Shown here: piece by piece, positions 17,576 to 27,591 of the stretch
Layout of the letters: every line of letters starts with the position of its first letter
How positions within the stretch are numbered: position 1 is the stretch's first letter
Source of the DNA: Comamonadaceae bacterium
Lineage (GTDB): Bacteria; Pseudomonadota; Gammaproteobacteria; Burkholderiales; Rhodocyclaceae
Assembly: GCA_029255645.1 (NCBI GenBank)
Contig: JANLJE010000031.1
Location: 1 to 54,137 of the forward strand
Length of the DNA stretch: 54,137 nt
Direction of reading: 5' to 3'
Program-made: the position numbers and the translations under genes
Notes under the pieces: generated by a model
The model's database searches: none
The model's input: only the letters and a program-made list of their open reading frames with translations
Told to the model about the DNA's origin: nothing

Positions 17576-20470
17576 TTAGCCGCAGGTTCCCACGGCGCCG
17601 CAGGCGGTGCAGAAGTCGCAGCCGTCCTTCCTGATCATGGTGTGGTTGCCGCACTCGCTGCAGAGCTTGCCCTGGGTCGGCAGCACCTTGTTGCGGGTGG
17701 GGTCTTCCGGGGCTTCGAGGATGCCCATCTGCTGCAGGGGGAAGCCGGCTTCGTCGAGGATGCCGAGCATGGCGTAGCGGTGGATGATCAGTTGAGCGAT
17801 GTAGGCCACCGTGGAGGGGTAGGTCTGCTGCTTGCGGGAGCCAGGGGTGAAGGCCATGAAATCGCCCAGCGGCTCGGAGTAGTCGAGCAGTTTCCGGAGC
17901 TTCATGCCGATCCAGGCCGGGTCGAGGACGCGCATGTCGAGCGAGAGGAGCTTGCAGAGCCCATCCAGGGCGCGCGGATAGTTGCCGGCCAGCCACATGG
18001 AGTAGGGACGGGTGACGCCATCTGGCAGGGTGATTTCCTTGAGGCCCAGAACGAAGTCCTCGTTGGTGGAGGGATTGCTCACATCCACGGTCCAGGACAG
18101 CGTGCCGTCGGTGCCGGTCTTCGGTTCCCGGGCGCTGAACAGGGCGTCCTTCACCGGCGTCGGGCCTTCGTGCTTGAAGGCGCCCAGCTGCTCGCAGCGC
18201 CACTGGATGACCTGGGCCATGGCCGAGACCACGGAGGGCATGCGCTTTCTTTCCCCATGCGGCGGGGTGGGCATCTCGAAGGCGTCGCCGGGGGTGCGGG
18301 CCAGGGCTTCGAGCTTCATCTGCAGCCAGCCATGGTCGTTGGCGCGCATGTCCATGGACAGGGTCTTGGCGACGGCACCCAGGCCCCGGGGTTCGGCGGG
18401 GCCGTTGGCCCAGACTTCGAAGGGCCAGGCGTGCCCTTCGGAATCGACATGGCCGACGAACAGGGCGAACTTGCCGATCGGCGAATCCACCATGTAGGTC
18501 CAGCACAGGTTGCCTTCGGGCAGGTTGGGACGGCCGGGCCAGCGCAGGCTGGAGAGCACCGGGGCGGGCAGGTGCTTGATGGAGAGGCGGCGGTTGGCAT
18601 CGGCGACGAAGTCCTGGGGGGACTTGGCGCTGTCGTCGGCGGTTTCGCTCTTGTTCGGTTCGACGGAAAGCACGGCGCCGAGGATGCTGTTGGGCCGGTA
18701 GGTGGCCAGGCCCTTGAGGCCGGATTTCCAGGCGTCCATGTAGAGGTCCTGGAACTCCTCGTAAGGGTATTCAGCCGGCACGTTGACCGTCTTCGAGATC
18801 GAGGTGTCGATGTAGGGAGCGACCGCAGCGACCATGTCCTTGTGGGCGGCGGCGGAGATTTCCAGGGCGGTGACGAAGTAATCGGGCAGTTTGCTGACAT
18901 CGCCGCCCAGGTGCTTAAAGAGGCGCCAGGCGTGGTCCTCGACCGCGTATTCCTTCAGCGTGCCGTCGGGCATGCGCTTCTTGCGGCTGTAGGTCCAGGA
19001 GAAGGGCGGCTCGATGCCGTTCGAGGCATTGTCGGCGAAGGCGAGCGAAATGGTGCCGGTGGGGGCGATGGAGAGCAGGTGGGAGTTGCGTAGGCCATGC
19101 TTGCGGATTTCCGCCTTGATGGCATTGGGCAGACGGGAGGCGAAGTTGCCACCGGAGAGGTAGAGCTCGGCATTGAAGAGGGGGAAGGCGCCCCGTTCCT
19201 TGGCCAGTTCGACGGAGTAGAGATAGGCGGTGTCACGCATGAATTCGCTGATGCGGGCGGCCATGGCGCGGGCCTCGGGGCGGTCGTAGCGCAGGCGCAG
19301 CATGGCCAGGGCATCGCCCAAGCCGGTGAAACCGAGGCCGACGCGGCGCTTGTTGGCGGCTTCTTCCTTTTGCTGCGGCAAGGGCCAGTGGGTGGCATCG
19401 AGCACGTTGTCGAGCATGCGGATGGAAACCCGCACCACCTCGGCAAAGGCTTCGAAATCGAAATCGGCCGCGTCGGAAAAGGGGTCGCGCACGAACAAGG
19501 TGAGATTGACCGAACCCAGGCAGCAGCAGCCATAGGGCGGCAGAGGCTGCTCGGCACAGGGGTTGGTGGCCTCGATCACTTCGCAGTAATTGAGGTTGTT
19601 GTCCTTGTTCATCCGGTCGAGGAACAAGATGCCGGGCTCGGCGTGGTCGTAGGTGGATTTCATCACCTGATCCCACAGGTCGCGGGCCCGCACCTTGCGA
19701 TAGACCCAAAGGCCATCCTCGCGCAGATAGGCGCCTGCCCGGCGCATGTCGGCATTGGGCTCGGCCCGATGCGTGAGTTCGACCATGCCGTCGGCCTCGA
19801 CGGCCTGCATGAAGGCATCGGTGACGCCGATGGAGAGATTGAAGTTGGTCAGGTCGCCCTTGTCCTTGGCGTGGATGAAATCCTCGATGTCCGGATGATC
19901 GCAGCGCAAGACGCCCATCTGCGCGCCCCGGCGCGCCCCGGCGGATTCCACGGTCTCGCAGGAGCGGTCGAAGACGCGCATGTAGGAGACGGGGCCGGAG
20001 GCGCGGGACTGGGTGCCCTTCACCTGGGCGCCGCTCGGGCGGATGGAGGAGAAGTCGTAGCCGACGCCGCCGCCGCGGCGCATGGTTTCGGCCGCCTGGG
20101 CCAGCGCCGTGTAGATGCCGGGACGGCCATCGGTGGTCTCGACGATGGAGTCGCCCACGGGCTGCACAAAGCAGTTGATCAGGGTCGCCGCAAGGTCGGT
20201 GCCGGCGGCGGAGTTGATCCGCCCGGCAGGCACGAAGCCGTTTTCCTGGGCCCAGAGCAAGCGTGCTTCCCAGTGAGCCCGGTCTTTTTCCGCTTCCATG
20301 GCGGCCAGAGCGCGCGCCACCCGGCGCCGCACGTCGTGGACATTGATCTCATTGCCCTTGGCATATTTCTCGATCAGCACCTCGGTTGAAATCTCCTGCT
20401 CGGGCAGGGGAGGAATCGCCGGTGCGGCAGGAATTTCAGCAAGGGAAAGTTGTTCGGCGGCCTGGCTCAT
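17576..20470 (-). CDS. nrdJ: adenosylcobalamin-dependent ribonucleoside-diphosphate reductase (class II)
   Basis: Reduces ribonucleotides to deoxyribonucleotides using a B12-derived thiyl radical, independent of oxygen. The 964 residues carry the class II hallmarks: an N-terminal half with [12 protein letters not shown], the active-site motif [14 protein letters not shown] followed by [14 protein letters not shown], and a C-terminal double-cysteine zinc-like tail (CSECG ... CDFCTACG ... CG) that supplies shuttle cysteines. AGGAGT 7 nt before the ATG supports the start. Upstream are two NrdR-type boxes, so nucleotide-dependent repression by NrdR is expected (nrdR itself is outside the window). 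It implies B12 synthesis or uptake by the cell. Confidence 0.95.
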   Translation of the reverse strand: MSQAAEQLSLAEIPAAPAIPPLPEQEISTEVLIEKYAKGNEINVHDVRRRVARALAAMEAEKDRAHWEARLLWAQENGFVPAGRINSAAGTDLAATLINCFVQPVGDSIVETTDGRPGIYTALAQAAETMRRGGGVGYDFSSIRPSGAQVKGTQSRASGPVSYMRVFDRSCETVESAGARRGAQMGVLRCDHPDIEDFIHAKDKGDLTNFNLSIGVTDAFMQAVEADGMVELTHRAEPNADMRRAGAYLREDGLWVYRKVRARDLWDQVMKSTYDHAEPGILFLDRMNKDNNLNYCEVIEATNPCAEQPLPPYGCCCLGSVNLTLFVRDPFSDAADFDFEAFAEVVRVSIRMLDNVLDATHWPLPQQKEEAANKRRVGLGFTGLGDALAMLRLRYDRPEARAMAARISEFMRDTAYLYSVELAKERGAFPLFNAELYLSGGNFASRLPNAIKAEIRKHGLRNSHLLSIAPTGTISLAFADNASNGIEPPFSWTYSRKKRMPDGTLKEYAVEDHAWRLFKHLGGDVSKLPDYFVTALEISAAAHKDMVAAVAPYIDTSISKTVNVPAEYPYEEFQDLYMDAWKSGLKGLATYRPNSILGAVLSVEPNKSETADDSAKSPQDFVADANRRLSIKHLPAPVLSSLRWPGRPNLPEGNLCWTYMVDSPIGKFALFVGHVDSEGHAWPFEVWANGPAEPRGLGAVAKTLSMDMRANDHGWLQMKLEALARTPGDAFEMPTPPHGERKRMPSVVSAMAQVIQWRCEQLGAFKHEGPTPVKDALFSAREPKTGTDGTLSWTVDVSNPSTNEDFVLGLKEITLPDGVTRPYSMWLAGNYPRALDGLCKLLSLDMRVLDPAWIGMKLRKLLDYSEPLGDFMAFTPGSRKQQTYPSTVAYIAQLIIHRYAMLGILDEAGFPLQQMGILEAPEDPTRNKVLPTQGKLCSECGNHTMIRKDGCDFCTACGAVGTCG

Positions 20471-20524
20471 TCAGCACTCCTGATAGTCTCTCGTGTTGGG
20501 TAGGTATTGTTCCGATGGCGTGCA

Positions 20525-20553
20525 AAGCTACTACATGTAGTGGTGTACTGCAA
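20525..20553 (-). promoter_or_regulatory. candidate nrdJ promoter
   Basis: On the minus strand TTGCAG (20553-20548) and TAGCTT (20530-20525) are 17 bp apart. The -10 match is modest. The spacer and -10 are covered by NrdR box 1 and the -35 abuts box 2, the layout expected for a repressed promoter. Confidence 0.45.
20528..20543 (-). promoter_or_regulatory. NrdR box 1
   Basis: The 16-mer contains the perfect palindrome ACTACATGTAGT and matches the NrdR-box core (CACTA-AT-TAGT). Its centre is 31 bp from that of box 2, the three-helical-turn spacing known for paired NrdR sites. Confidence 0.75.
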
Positions 20554-20558
20554 CGAGT

Positions 20559-20574
20559 TGACTAAATATAGGGT
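20559..20574 (-). promoter_or_regulatory. NrdR box 2
   Basis: TGACTAAATATAGGGT agrees with the classical NrdR consensus ACACTATATATAGTGT at about 12 of 16 positions. It lies just upstream of the predicted -35 element, paired with box 1. Confidence 0.7.
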
Positions 20575-20662
20575 ATTTGCTCTTGCATGGCTTTTTTGTC
20601 ATGTGCCTGAAAGGGCGCGAAAAACGGGGCGATCCGAAGGGGGCAAAAAAAAATTCCGGCCG

Positions 20663-20998
20663 TCAGAAAATTTCTTCAGTCCCCTCCAGTTCCAGCGATT
20701 GCGTGATGTCGTGCAGCGCGGTATCGGGAGAGCATTGGGTGATGGCAGCCCACTTGCTGCGGGTGAATTTACCCTCGAAACCATCGAGCAAGCGGTCGAG
20801 CAGCTTTACCTGGCCCTCGTTCAGCGCGGCACCTGCCCGGCGCAGCCAGCAACGCGCCTTGACCAGCACGGTATCCAGCGTTGCGCACAGGTGATGGCGC
20901 GTCCGAGCGTACCGGGGAACCACGGCAGTCAGCCCGGCCTTGATGCGCGCGGGCGCACCGGTTTCCACATTCACCCACGCCAGAAAGCGTGCCGTCCC
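20663..20998 (-). pseudogene. decayed Fic-family protein, C-terminal fragment
   Basis: The minus-strand frame encodes a stretch resembling the C-terminal winged-helix part of Fic proteins: VLVKARCWLRRAGAALNEGQ, LLDRLLDGFEGKFTRSKWA, then CSPDTALHDI. The Fic core with its HPFxxGNGR-type catalytic motif is absent, the N-terminal part is missing, and the typical C-terminal RGIL-NPGGGRS segment is replaced by unrelated sequence near an A9 run (20645-20653). I read it as a remnant of a toxin-like AMP-transferase gene left beside tRNA-Val. The family call rests on motif memory. Confidence 0.65.
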
Positions 20999-21033
20999 GG
21001 TTGAAGTCGGCGAAAAGACGCCCGACGAAACAG

Positions 21034-21068
21034 AAAAAGCCCGCTAACTCATTGAATTAGCAGGCTTT
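21034..21068 (-). terminator. terminator of the hupB-tRNA-Val unit
   Basis: An imperfect 11-12-bp stem (21037-21047 with 21057-21068) is followed on the minus strand by five T (21038-21034). It lies about 27 bases after the tRNA-Val 3' end. Confidence 0.8.
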
Positions 21069-21069
21069 A

Positions 21070-21095
21070 TCTGATGGGTGCTTCTGATGGGTGCT
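21070..21095. repeat. 2 x 13-bp tandem duplication at the tRNA-Val 3' end
   Basis: TCTGATGGGTGCT is repeated perfectly in tandem (21070-21082, 21083-21095). The GGGTGC core is also the terminal sequence of the tRNA (complement of its 3' acceptor strand), so it appears three times in 35 bases. Confidence 0.9.
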
Positions 21096-21170
21096 GGTGG
21101 GTGCTGACGGGGTCGAACCGCCGACATTCGCCTTGTAAGGGCGACGCTCTACCAACTGAGCTAAGCACCC
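21095..21170 (-). tRNA. tRNA-Val (anticodon TAC)
   Basis: A 76-nt cloverleaf on the minus strand: acceptor GGGTGCT pairing with AGCACCC, D arm TAGCTCAGTTGGTAGAGC, anticodon loop with CTTACAA (anticodon TAC), T arm GGTTCGACCCC, discriminator A and an encoded CCA. It begins 7 bases after the hupB stop codon on the same strand and shares its terminator, so it is probably cut from the hupB transcript. Confidence 0.95.
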
Positions 21171-21177
21171 GAAAGCG

Positions 21178-21450
21178 CTAGTTTACTGCATCCTTGAGCG
21201 CTTTACCAGCCCGGAACTTGGGAACCTTTGCAGATTTGATCTTGATGGTCGCCCCCGTGCGGGGGTTTCGACCACTGCGGGCGGCACGCTCGCCGATATA
21301 GAAACTACCAAAGCCCACCAAGGTCAGCATTTCACCTTCCTGGAGCGCCTGGGTCACGGCTGCGACGGTTGCATCCAGCGCACGACCTGCCACCGCTTTG
21401 GAAATATCGGCTTCTGCAGCAATTGCGTCGATCAGTTCGGATTTATTCAC
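21178..21450 (-). CDS. hupB: nucleoid protein HU-beta
   Basis: A 90-residue DNA-binding HU protein with [11 protein letters not shown] at the start and the DNA-arm signature [21 protein letters not shown] near residues 46-66. HU bends DNA and compacts the nucleoid. A G-rich ribosome site precedes the ATG. It has its own strong promoter at 21504-21533. It is downstream of lon on the same strand, the classic lon-hupB order, and is followed by tRNA-Val. Confidence 0.95.
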   Translation of the reverse strand: MNKSELIDAIAAEADISKAVAGRALDATVAAVTQALQEGEMLTLVGFGSFYIGERAARSGRNPRTGATIKIKSAKVPKFRAGKALKDAVN

Positions 21451-21503
21451 TTCCCCCCCCTCTTCGTTATCAATGAAAAACGGTCTGGATCGCGGTACGG
21501 GGG

Positions 21504-21533
21504 TTTATATCCGCCCCAAAAGCCTTGTGTCAA
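21504..21533 (-). promoter_or_regulatory. sigma70 promoter of hupB
   Basis: On the minus strand a perfect -35 TTGACA (21533-21528) is followed after 18 bp by TATAAA (21509-21504). The predicted start near 21497 gives a leader of about 47 nt. It is the best promoter match in the window, fitting an abundant protein and a tRNA. Confidence 0.8.
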
Positions 21534-21556
21534 GCGGACTTTCGGGGCGTTGCAGA

Positions 21557-21586
21557 GGTTGCTACACAAGCGGTTGCTACACAAGC
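21557..21586. repeat. 2 x 15-bp tandem duplication upstream of hupB promoter
   Basis: GGTTGCTACACAAGC is repeated perfectly (21557-21571, 21572-21586), between the lon stop and the hupB -35 box. Confidence 0.95.
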
Positions 21587-21614
21587 GTTTCCCAGGAAAA
21601 TCGAAACCCGGCAA

Positions 21615-24029
21615 TCAATGGGTGACCACCCCGCTGATTTCAGTTCCCGCATCCGCCAAGGGAGCAATGCCAACCTGAGCTTCTTCCGGCAAAGGCTGGG
21701 GATTACGCTCCAGGGCGCGCTCCAGTACCTGGTCGATCCACTTGACCGGCACGATCTCGATCTTGTTCTTGATATTGTCAGGAATTTCAACCAGATCCTT
21801 GACATTCTCAGCAGGGATCAGGGCTGTCTTGAGGCCGCCACGCACGGCAGCCAGCAGTTTTTCCTTGAGCCCGCCGATGGCCAGCACCTCGCCCCGCAGG
21901 GTGATTTCGCCAGTCATGCAGACCTCGCAACGCACCGGAATACCGGTGAAGGCCGACACCAGCGCCGTGGTCATGGCGATCCCGGCGGAAGGGCCGTCCT
22001 TGGGGGTTGCGCCTTCCGGCACGTGAATATGAATATCCTGCTTTTCGAACACGTCATCCTTGATCCCCAGGCGCCGGGCTCTGGCCCGGACCACGGAGCG
22101 GGCGGCTTCGACCGATTCCTTCATCACATCGCCCAGGGAGCCCGTACGCAGGATGGCGCCCTTGCCAGGCATGACGGCGCATTCGATGGTCAGCAGTTCG
22201 CCCCCCACCTCGGTCCAGGCCAGGCCGGTCACCTGACCCACCTGGTTTTCCTTTTCGGCCACGCCGAAGCTGTAGCGGCGTACGCCCAGGAATTTTTCCA
22301 GGTTCTTGGCATTCACCACCACCTTGCCTTCACGCTTCCTGAGCAGCAGCATCTTGATGACCTTGCGACAGATCTTGGAAATTTCCCGATCCAGGCTGCG
22401 CACCCCGGCTTCGCGAGTGTAGTAACGGACGATATCCAGGATGGCGCTTTCACTCACGCTCAGCTCGGTCGCCTTGAGGCCATTGTTTTTCAACTGCTTG
22501 GGCAGCAGGTAACGCATGGCGATATTCACCTTTTCGTCCTCGGTGTAACCGGAAAGACGAATGACCTCCATCCGGTCCAGCAGGGCGGCAGGGATGTTCA
22601 GGGTGTTGGCGGTAGCCACGAACATCACGTCGGAAAGATCGAAATCCACTTCCACGTAATGGTCCTGGAAGGTGTGATTTTGTTCCGGGTCCAATACTTC
22701 CAGCAGGGCGGAAGAAGGGTCGCCACGGAAATCCTGGCCGAGTTTGTCCACCTCGTCCAGCAGGAACAGGGGGTTGCGCACACCGCACTTGGAGAGGCTC
22801 TGGAGAATTTTTCCGGGCATGGAACCGATATAGGTGCGGCGGTGACCGCGAATCTCGGCTTCATCGCGCACCCCACCCAGGGCCATACGCACGAACTTGC
22901 GATTGGTGGCCTTGGCGATGGACTGGCCCAGGGAGGTCTTGCCAACGCCCGGAGGCCCCACGAGGCAAAGGATCGGGGCCTTGACCTTGTCCACTCGCTG
23001 CTGCACGGCGAGATACTCGATGATGCGTTCCTTGACCTTGTCGAGGCCGTAATGATCGGCATCCAGCACCTTTTCGGCAGCGCCCAGGTCCTTGCTGATG
23101 CGGGTCTTCTTGCGCCAGGGCAGCCCGATCAGGGTCTCGATGTAATTGCGCACCACCGTGGCTTCGGCGGACATGGGGGACATCAGCCTCAATTTCTTCA
23201 GCTCGCTCTGGGCCTTGGCCAGGGCCTCCTTGCTCATGCCGGCGGCCTGGATCTTCTTGTCCAGCTCCTCCAGGTCGGCGCCCTCTTCGCCTTCGCCCAG
23301 TTCCTTCTGGATCGCCTTGACCTGCTCGTTCAGGTAGTACTCGCGCTGGCTCTTTTCCATCTGGCGCTTGACGCGGCCACGGATGCGCTTTTCCACCTGC
23401 AGGATGTCGATTTCCGATTCGAGCTGAGACAGCAGCCGCTCGATACGCTCGTGCGCCGTATCCATTTCCAGGATTTCCTGCTTCTGCTCCAGCTTCAATG
23501 GCAGATGAGCGGCAATGGTGTCGGCCAGACGACCCGCATCTTCGATCCCGGCGATGGAAGTGAGGATTTCCGGCGGAATCTTTTTGTTCAATTTCACGAA
23601 CTGGTCGAACTGAGCCACCACAGCGCGGCGCATGGCCTCCAGCTCATGATCCCCGTCAGCACCCGGCGCCAGCAAACGGGCGCGGGCGACAAAATGGGTT
23701 TCCTGGAGTTCGACGGTATCGATACGGACCCGCTGCACCCCTTCCACCAGCACCTTGACGGTGCCATCAGGCAGCTTCAGCATCTGCAGCACATTGGCCA
23801 GACAGCCGATCTGGTACAGGTCTTCAGGCCCCGGCTCATCCTTGGTGGCGGATTTCTGGGCCACCAGCAGGATGGAGCGATCTCCCTCCATGGCCAGTTC
23901 CAGGGCCTTGATCGACTTGGGGCGCCCCACGAAAAGTGGGATCACCATGTGGGGAAATACCACTACATCGCGCAGGGGCAGGAGGGGAAGCTCGACCGAT
24001 TCGGGAAGCGTGGAGGGACTAATCAACAT
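21615..24029 (-). CDS. lon: ATP-dependent protease Lon
   Basis: Cytosolic AAA+ serine protease degrading misfolded and regulatory proteins. The 804 residues include the N-terminal LON substrate domain (about 12-205), Walker A GPPGVGKT at 358-365, Walker B LFLLDEVDK near 421-429, and the protease domain with catalytic dyad Ser681 (PKDGPSAGI) and Lys724 (GGLKEKLL), spaced 43 residues as in E. coli. It lies 68 bases downstream of clpX; heat-inducible co-regulation is typical, but no sigma32 site was clear to me. Confidence 0.97.
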   Translation of the reverse strand: MLISPSTLPESVELPLLPLRDVVVFPHMVIPLFVGRPKSIKALELAMEGDRSILLVAQKSATKDEPGPEDLYQIGCLANVLQMLKLPDGTVKVLVEGVQRVRIDTVELQETHFVARARLLAPGADGDHELEAMRRAVVAQFDQFVKLNKKIPPEILTSIAGIEDAGRLADTIAAHLPLKLEQKQEILEMDTAHERIERLLSQLESEIDILQVEKRIRGRVKRQMEKSQREYYLNEQVKAIQKELGEGEEGADLEELDKKIQAAGMSKEALAKAQSELKKLRLMSPMSAEATVVRNYIETLIGLPWRKKTRISKDLGAAEKVLDADHYGLDKVKERIIEYLAVQQRVDKVKAPILCLVGPPGVGKTSLGQSIAKATNRKFVRMALGGVRDEAEIRGHRRTYIGSMPGKILQSLSKCGVRNPLFLLDEVDKLGQDFRGDPSSALLEVLDPEQNHTFQDHYVEVDFDLSDVMFVATANTLNIPAALLDRMEVIRLSGYTEDEKVNIAMRYLLPKQLKNNGLKATELSVSESAILDIVRYYTREAGVRSLDREISKICRKVIKMLLLRKREGKVVVNAKNLEKFLGVRRYSFGVAEKENQVGQVTGLAWTEVGGELLTIECAVMPGKGAILRTGSLGDVMKESVEAARSVVRARARRLGIKDDVFEKQDIHIHVPEGATPKDGPSAGIAMTTALVSAFTGIPVRCEVCMTGEITLRGEVLAIGGLKEKLLAAVRGGLKTALIPAENVKDLVEIPDNIKNKIEIVPVKWIDQVLERALERNPQPLPEEAQVGIAPLADAGTEISGVVTH

Positions 24030-24097
24030 GAGAATGCCTTGAAAGGAGATCTGCCTTCATAAGTGAGGGCTGAATTGGGAATTTCAAGGCACCCGGC

Positions 24098-25366
24098 TCA
24101 GTTGGAGCCGGACACCTTGGGCTGTTCGGTATAAATCAGCAGGGGCTTGGCATCGCTGGTGACCATATTTTCATCAATCACCACCTTGGAGACCTCTTCC
24201 ATCCCGGGAAGTTCGTACATGGTGTCGAGCAATACGGATTCCAGGATGGAGCGCAGTCCCCGGGCACCGGTCTTGCGCTCCAGTGCCTTCCTGGCGATGG
24301 CCGTCAGCGCCGAGGGGCGGATCTCCAGCTCCACGCCCTCCATGGAGAACAGTTTCTGATACTGCTTGATCAGCGCATTTTTGGGCTCGATCAGGATTTT
24401 GATCAGTGCCGCCTCGTCCAGTTCCTGCAGGGTGGCCACCACGGGCAGCCGGCCGATCAGTTCGGGAATCAGACCAAACTTGATCAGGTCTTCGGGCTCC
24501 ACGTCCTTCAGCATTTGCCCGGTGGACTTACCCTCCGCCTTGCTTTTCATGGTGGCGCCAAAACCGATGCCGCCCTTCTCGGAGCGGGCCTGGATGATCT
24601 TGGCGAGCCCATCGAAAGCACCGCCGCAAATGAACAGGATGTTGGTGGTGTCAACCTGGACAAAGTCCTGGTTGGGATGCTTGCGCCCACCTTGAGGCGG
24701 TATCGAGGCAACGGTGCCTTCGATCAGCTTCAAGAGGGCCTGCTGCACGCCTTCACCCGACACGTCACGGGTAATGGAGGGATTCTCGGAACGGCGGGAA
24801 ATCTTGTCGATTTCGTCGATATAGACGATGCCCTGCTGGGCCTTCTCGATGTCGTAATCACACTTTTGCAGCAGCTTCTGGATGATGTTTTCCACATCCT
24901 CACCCACATAACCGGCTTCGGTCAGGGTGGTGGCATCTGCCATGACAAAGGGCACATTCAGCATGCGCGCCAGGGTCTGGGCCAGCAGCGTCTTGCCGGA
25001 ACCGGTGGGACCGACCAGCAGGATGTTGCTCTTGGTCAGTTCCACGTCATCGGCATGCTTGTCCTTGTGACGCAAACGCTTGTAATGGTTGTACACCGCC
25101 ACGGCCAGGATGCGCTTGGCCTGTTCCTGACCAATCACATACTGGTCGAGGATGGCGGAGATTTCCCGAGGCACGGGCAGATCGGACATTTCGCGTTTGC
25201 CCTCATCGGCGGGCAATTCGTCGCGGATGATGTCGTTGCAAAGCTCGATACACTCGTCGCAAATGAACACGGAAGGACCGGCAATGAGCTTTTTCACCTC
25301 ATGCTGGCTCTTGCCACAGAATGAGCAATAGAGCAGTTTCTCGTTGCCGCCTTTTTTTTCCGCCAT
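24098..25366 (-). CDS. clpX: ClpX, ATPase subunit of ClpXP protease
   Basis: AAA+ unfoldase that recognises substrates and feeds them to ClpP. From ATG 25366 the protein is 422 residues. The zinc-binding domain has CSFC (Cys14, Cys17) and CDEC (Cys36, Cys39); Walker A GPTGSGKT is at 119-126, and Walker [11 protein letters not shown] follows, with [24 protein letters not shown] lies 8 nt before the ATG; a TTG two codons earlier is too close to it to be the start. It begins 35 bases after clpP, implying a clpPX operon. Confidence 0.97.
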   Translation of the reverse strand: MAEKKGGNEKLLYCSFCGKSQHEVKKLIAGPSVFICDECIELCNDIIRDELPADEGKREMSDLPVPREISAILDQYVIGQEQAKRILAVAVYNHYKRLRHKDKHADDVELTKSNILLVGPTGSGKTLLAQTLARMLNVPFVMADATTLTEAGYVGEDVENIIQKLLQKCDYDIEKAQQGIVYIDEIDKISRRSENPSITRDVSGEGVQQALLKLIEGTVASIPPQGGRKHPNQDFVQVDTTNILFICGGAFDGLAKIIQARSEKGGIGFGATMKSKAEGKSTGQMLKDVEPEDLIKFGLIPELIGRLPVVATLQELDEAALIKILIEPKNALIKQYQKLFSMEGVELEIRPSALTAIARKALERKTGARGLRSILESVLLDTMYELPGMEEVSKVVIDENMVTSDAKPLLIYTEQPKVSGSN

Positions 25367-25401
25367 CTTCAAATCTCCAAAGCGTTATTTCAATTCAAGG
25401 C

Positions 25402-26025
25402 TCAAGCCGCGTCGCGACGGCTCAGGACCTTGTCGATCAAGCCATATTCCATGGCCTCCTGAGCTGACAGGAAGTTGTCCCGATCCGTATCCTTCTCGAT
25501 CCGCTCGATGGGCTGGCCAGTATGCTCGGACATGATCCGGTTCAACTTGTCGCGGATGGAAAGGATTTCCTTGGCATGAATGGCGATATCCGATGCCTGA
25601 CCCTGGAAACCGCCCAGAGGCTGATGGATCATCACGCGGGAATTGGGCAGGGCGAAACGTTTGCCCTTGGCGCCCGCCGTCAGCAGGAAGGCGCCCATCG
25701 AGGCGGCCTGACCCATGCACAAGGTCGACACATCCGGCTTGATGAATTGCATGGTGTCATAGATGGACATGCCGGCGGTGACCGAGCCCCCGGGGGAATT
25801 GATGTAGAAGAAGATGTCTTTTTCAGGATTTTCCGCTTCCAGGAACAGCAACTGGGCCACCACCAGATTGGCGGAGGCATCATTCACCGGCCCTACCAGG
25901 AAGATCACCCGCTCCTTAAGCAGGCGGGAATAGATGTCGTAGGCACGCTCACCCCGACCACTTTGCTCCACCACCATGGGCACCAGACCCAATGATTGGG
26001 GATCCCAGCCGCTTTCATGTTCCAT
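25402..26025 (-). CDS. clpP: ClpP, proteolytic subunit of ClpXP
   Basis: Serine peptidase that forms the degradation chamber. From ATG 26025 it is 207 residues with the triad Ser109 (GQAASMG), His134 (SRVMIHQ) and Asp183 (KDTDRDN), each offset by 12 from mature E. coli numbering. GAGGTGA lies immediately upstream, close to the ATG. An in-frame extension to 26085 exists but does not match the family start. The order tig-clpP-clpX-lon-hupB is strongly conserved. Confidence 0.96.
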   Translation of the reverse strand: MEHESGWDPQSLGLVPMVVEQSGRGERAYDIYSRLLKERVIFLVGPVNDASANLVVAQLLFLEAENPEKDIFFYINSPGGSVTAGMSIYDTMQFIKPDVSTLCMGQAASMGAFLLTAGAKGKRFALPNSRVMIHQPLGGFQGQASDIAIHAKEILSIRDKLNRIMSEHTGQPIERIEKDTDRDNFLSAQEAMEYGLIDKVLSRRDAA

Positions 26026-26094
26026 ATTCACCTCGGTCCTTGAGTGGCTTGCAATATTCTCCGTGCTGAGCCCGGAGACATCCACAAATCACAG

Positions 26095-26124
26095 ATACTA
26101 CCGAGCCCGAAGGCTCTTGAGCAA
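26095..26124 (-). promoter_or_regulatory. candidate clpP promoter
   Basis: TTGCTC (26124-26119) and TAGTAT (26100-26095), minus strand, lie 18 bp apart about 70 bases before the clpP ATG. Four of six bases match at each box. A small GAGCC/GGCTC hairpin (26103-26116) sits in the spacer. Confidence 0.35.
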
Positions 26125-26191
26125 CAACTCTTGAGTCAACAACTGCCGCGCATGGGCCGCAGGGCAGTTGTCGGTTTCATGACAAATTCGA

Positions 26192-27496
26192 TCAGGCCTT
26201 CTGGCCCATCAGCTCGTCGAAGGCAATGGCAGTATCCGTCACCTTGACCTTGGAAAGCACCCACTCCACCACATTATTCTCGATGGCGATGGCTTCCACT
26301 TCGGCCAGACGCTGGGGTTGAGCGTAATACCAGCCCACAACAGCCTCAGGATGTTCGTAAGTCTGGGCGGCCTCTTCCACCATGGCCCTGACCTGTTCGG
26401 GCCTGGCCTGCAACTGCTCGGTCCTGACCAGTTCAGCAAGAATCAGGCCCAGGGTGACACGGCGCCTGGCCTGATCGGCAAACCACTCGGGCTGGATGGA
26501 GAATTCCTTGGCCTTCATGCCACGCTGTTCCATGTCCTGACGGGCATTCTCGATCAGACGCTGAACTTCCATTTCCACCAGGGCGTTAGGCACGGGAATG
26601 GGGTTGGCGGCCAGCAGCACATCCATCGCCTGTTCCTTGAGACGGGCCTCGATGCGCTTTTTCACTTCCCGCTTCAGGTTGCTTTCGATCTCGGCGCGCA
26701 TCTTGGCGATGTCGCCATCTTCGATGCCCAGGGTCCGGGCGAAATCGGCATCGATTTCGGGCAGGATGGGGGCCATCACCTGCTTGGCGGTGACCTCGAA
26801 CTGCACGGTCTGGCCGGCCAGATCCTTGGCGAAATAATCGGCAGGGAAGGTCATCTCGAAGGTCTTCGACTCGCCGGCCTGCATGCCTTCCACGGCGGCC
26901 TCGAACTCGGGCAGCATCATGCCTTGACCCAGCACGAAGGGATAATCACTGGCCTGGCCGCCCTGGAACGGCTCGCCATCCTTCTTGCCCACGAAGTCGA
27001 TCACGACCCGGTCCTCCTTGGCGGCGCCACGCTCGATAGCGGCGTAACGGACGCGCTGTTTGCGCAGGATATCCAGGGTCTTGTCCACTTCGGCAGCCGT
27101 CACTTCCAGGGTGGGACGCTCCACGGTGAAAGTCGACAGATCCCCAAGGGTGAACTCGGGATACACCTCGCACACAGCCTGGAATTCCAGGTGGGTGGTG
27201 CTGTCGGTGGGCTTGGGTTCGATGCGGGGATAGCCGGCCACCCGCAGGTTCTGGGCCATGACGGCCTGGCCGAAAGCGACTTCGAGGGCTTCATTCAGGG
27301 CTTCATGATGGGCTTCTGCACCATACTGTTGCTTCACCATGGCAAAAGGCACCTTGCCGGGGCGGAAGCCGGGCATCTTGAGGTTCTTGCCCATGCGCTT
27401 CAAGCGCTGCTCAACGGCGCTTTGCAAGGTCTGAAGCGCGACGGAGAGATCCAGGCGGCGTTCCAGGGGATTGGTCTTTTCGGGGGTGGTTTCCAT
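26192..27496 (-). CDS. tig: trigger factor (ribosome-associated chaperone)
   Basis: Peptidyl-prolyl isomerase and chaperone that binds nascent chains at the ribosome exit. The 434 residues carry the ribosome-docking loop MPGFRPGKVP near 41-50, a PPIase domain around 150-240 (DFVGKKDGEPFQGG and similar) and the helical C-terminal arms. GAGGAAA precedes the ATG by 5 nt. It is followed by a 166-bp gap and clpP, and preceded by tRNA-Leu on the same strand. Confidence 0.96.
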   Translation of the reverse strand: METTPEKTNPLERRLDLSVALQTLQSAVEQRLKRMGKNLKMPGFRPGKVPFAMVKQQYGAEAHHEALNEALEVAFGQAVMAQNLRVAGYPRIEPKPTDSTTHLEFQAVCEVYPEFTLGDLSTFTVERPTLEVTAAEVDKTLDILRKQRVRYAAIERGAAKEDRVVIDFVGKKDGEPFQGGQASDYPFVLGQGMMLPEFEAAVEGMQAGESKTFEMTFPADYFAKDLAGQTVQFEVTAKQVMAPILPEIDADFARTLGIEDGDIAKMRAEIESNLKREVKKRIEARLKEQAMDVLLAANPIPVPNALVEMEVQRLIENARQDMEQRGMKAKEFSIQPEWFADQARRRVTLGLILAELVRTEQLQARPEQVRAMVEEAAQTYEHPEAVVGWYYAQPQRLAEVEAIAIENNVVEWVLSKVKVTDTAIAFDELMGQKA

Positions 27497-27591
27497 GAAG
27501 TTTCCTCAGAAGCGACACGCCAGCCCGGACAAGGATCCGGCCTGGCGGCGTTAAAAATAATGCTGCAAATTGTAGTGAGCGTGATCATCGG

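Noticed and set aside
21525-24062. Long plus-strand frame (845 codons) opposite lon
   Set aside because: Antisense shadow of lon caused by GC-rich codon use; His/Gly/Gln-rich composition and no family motifs.
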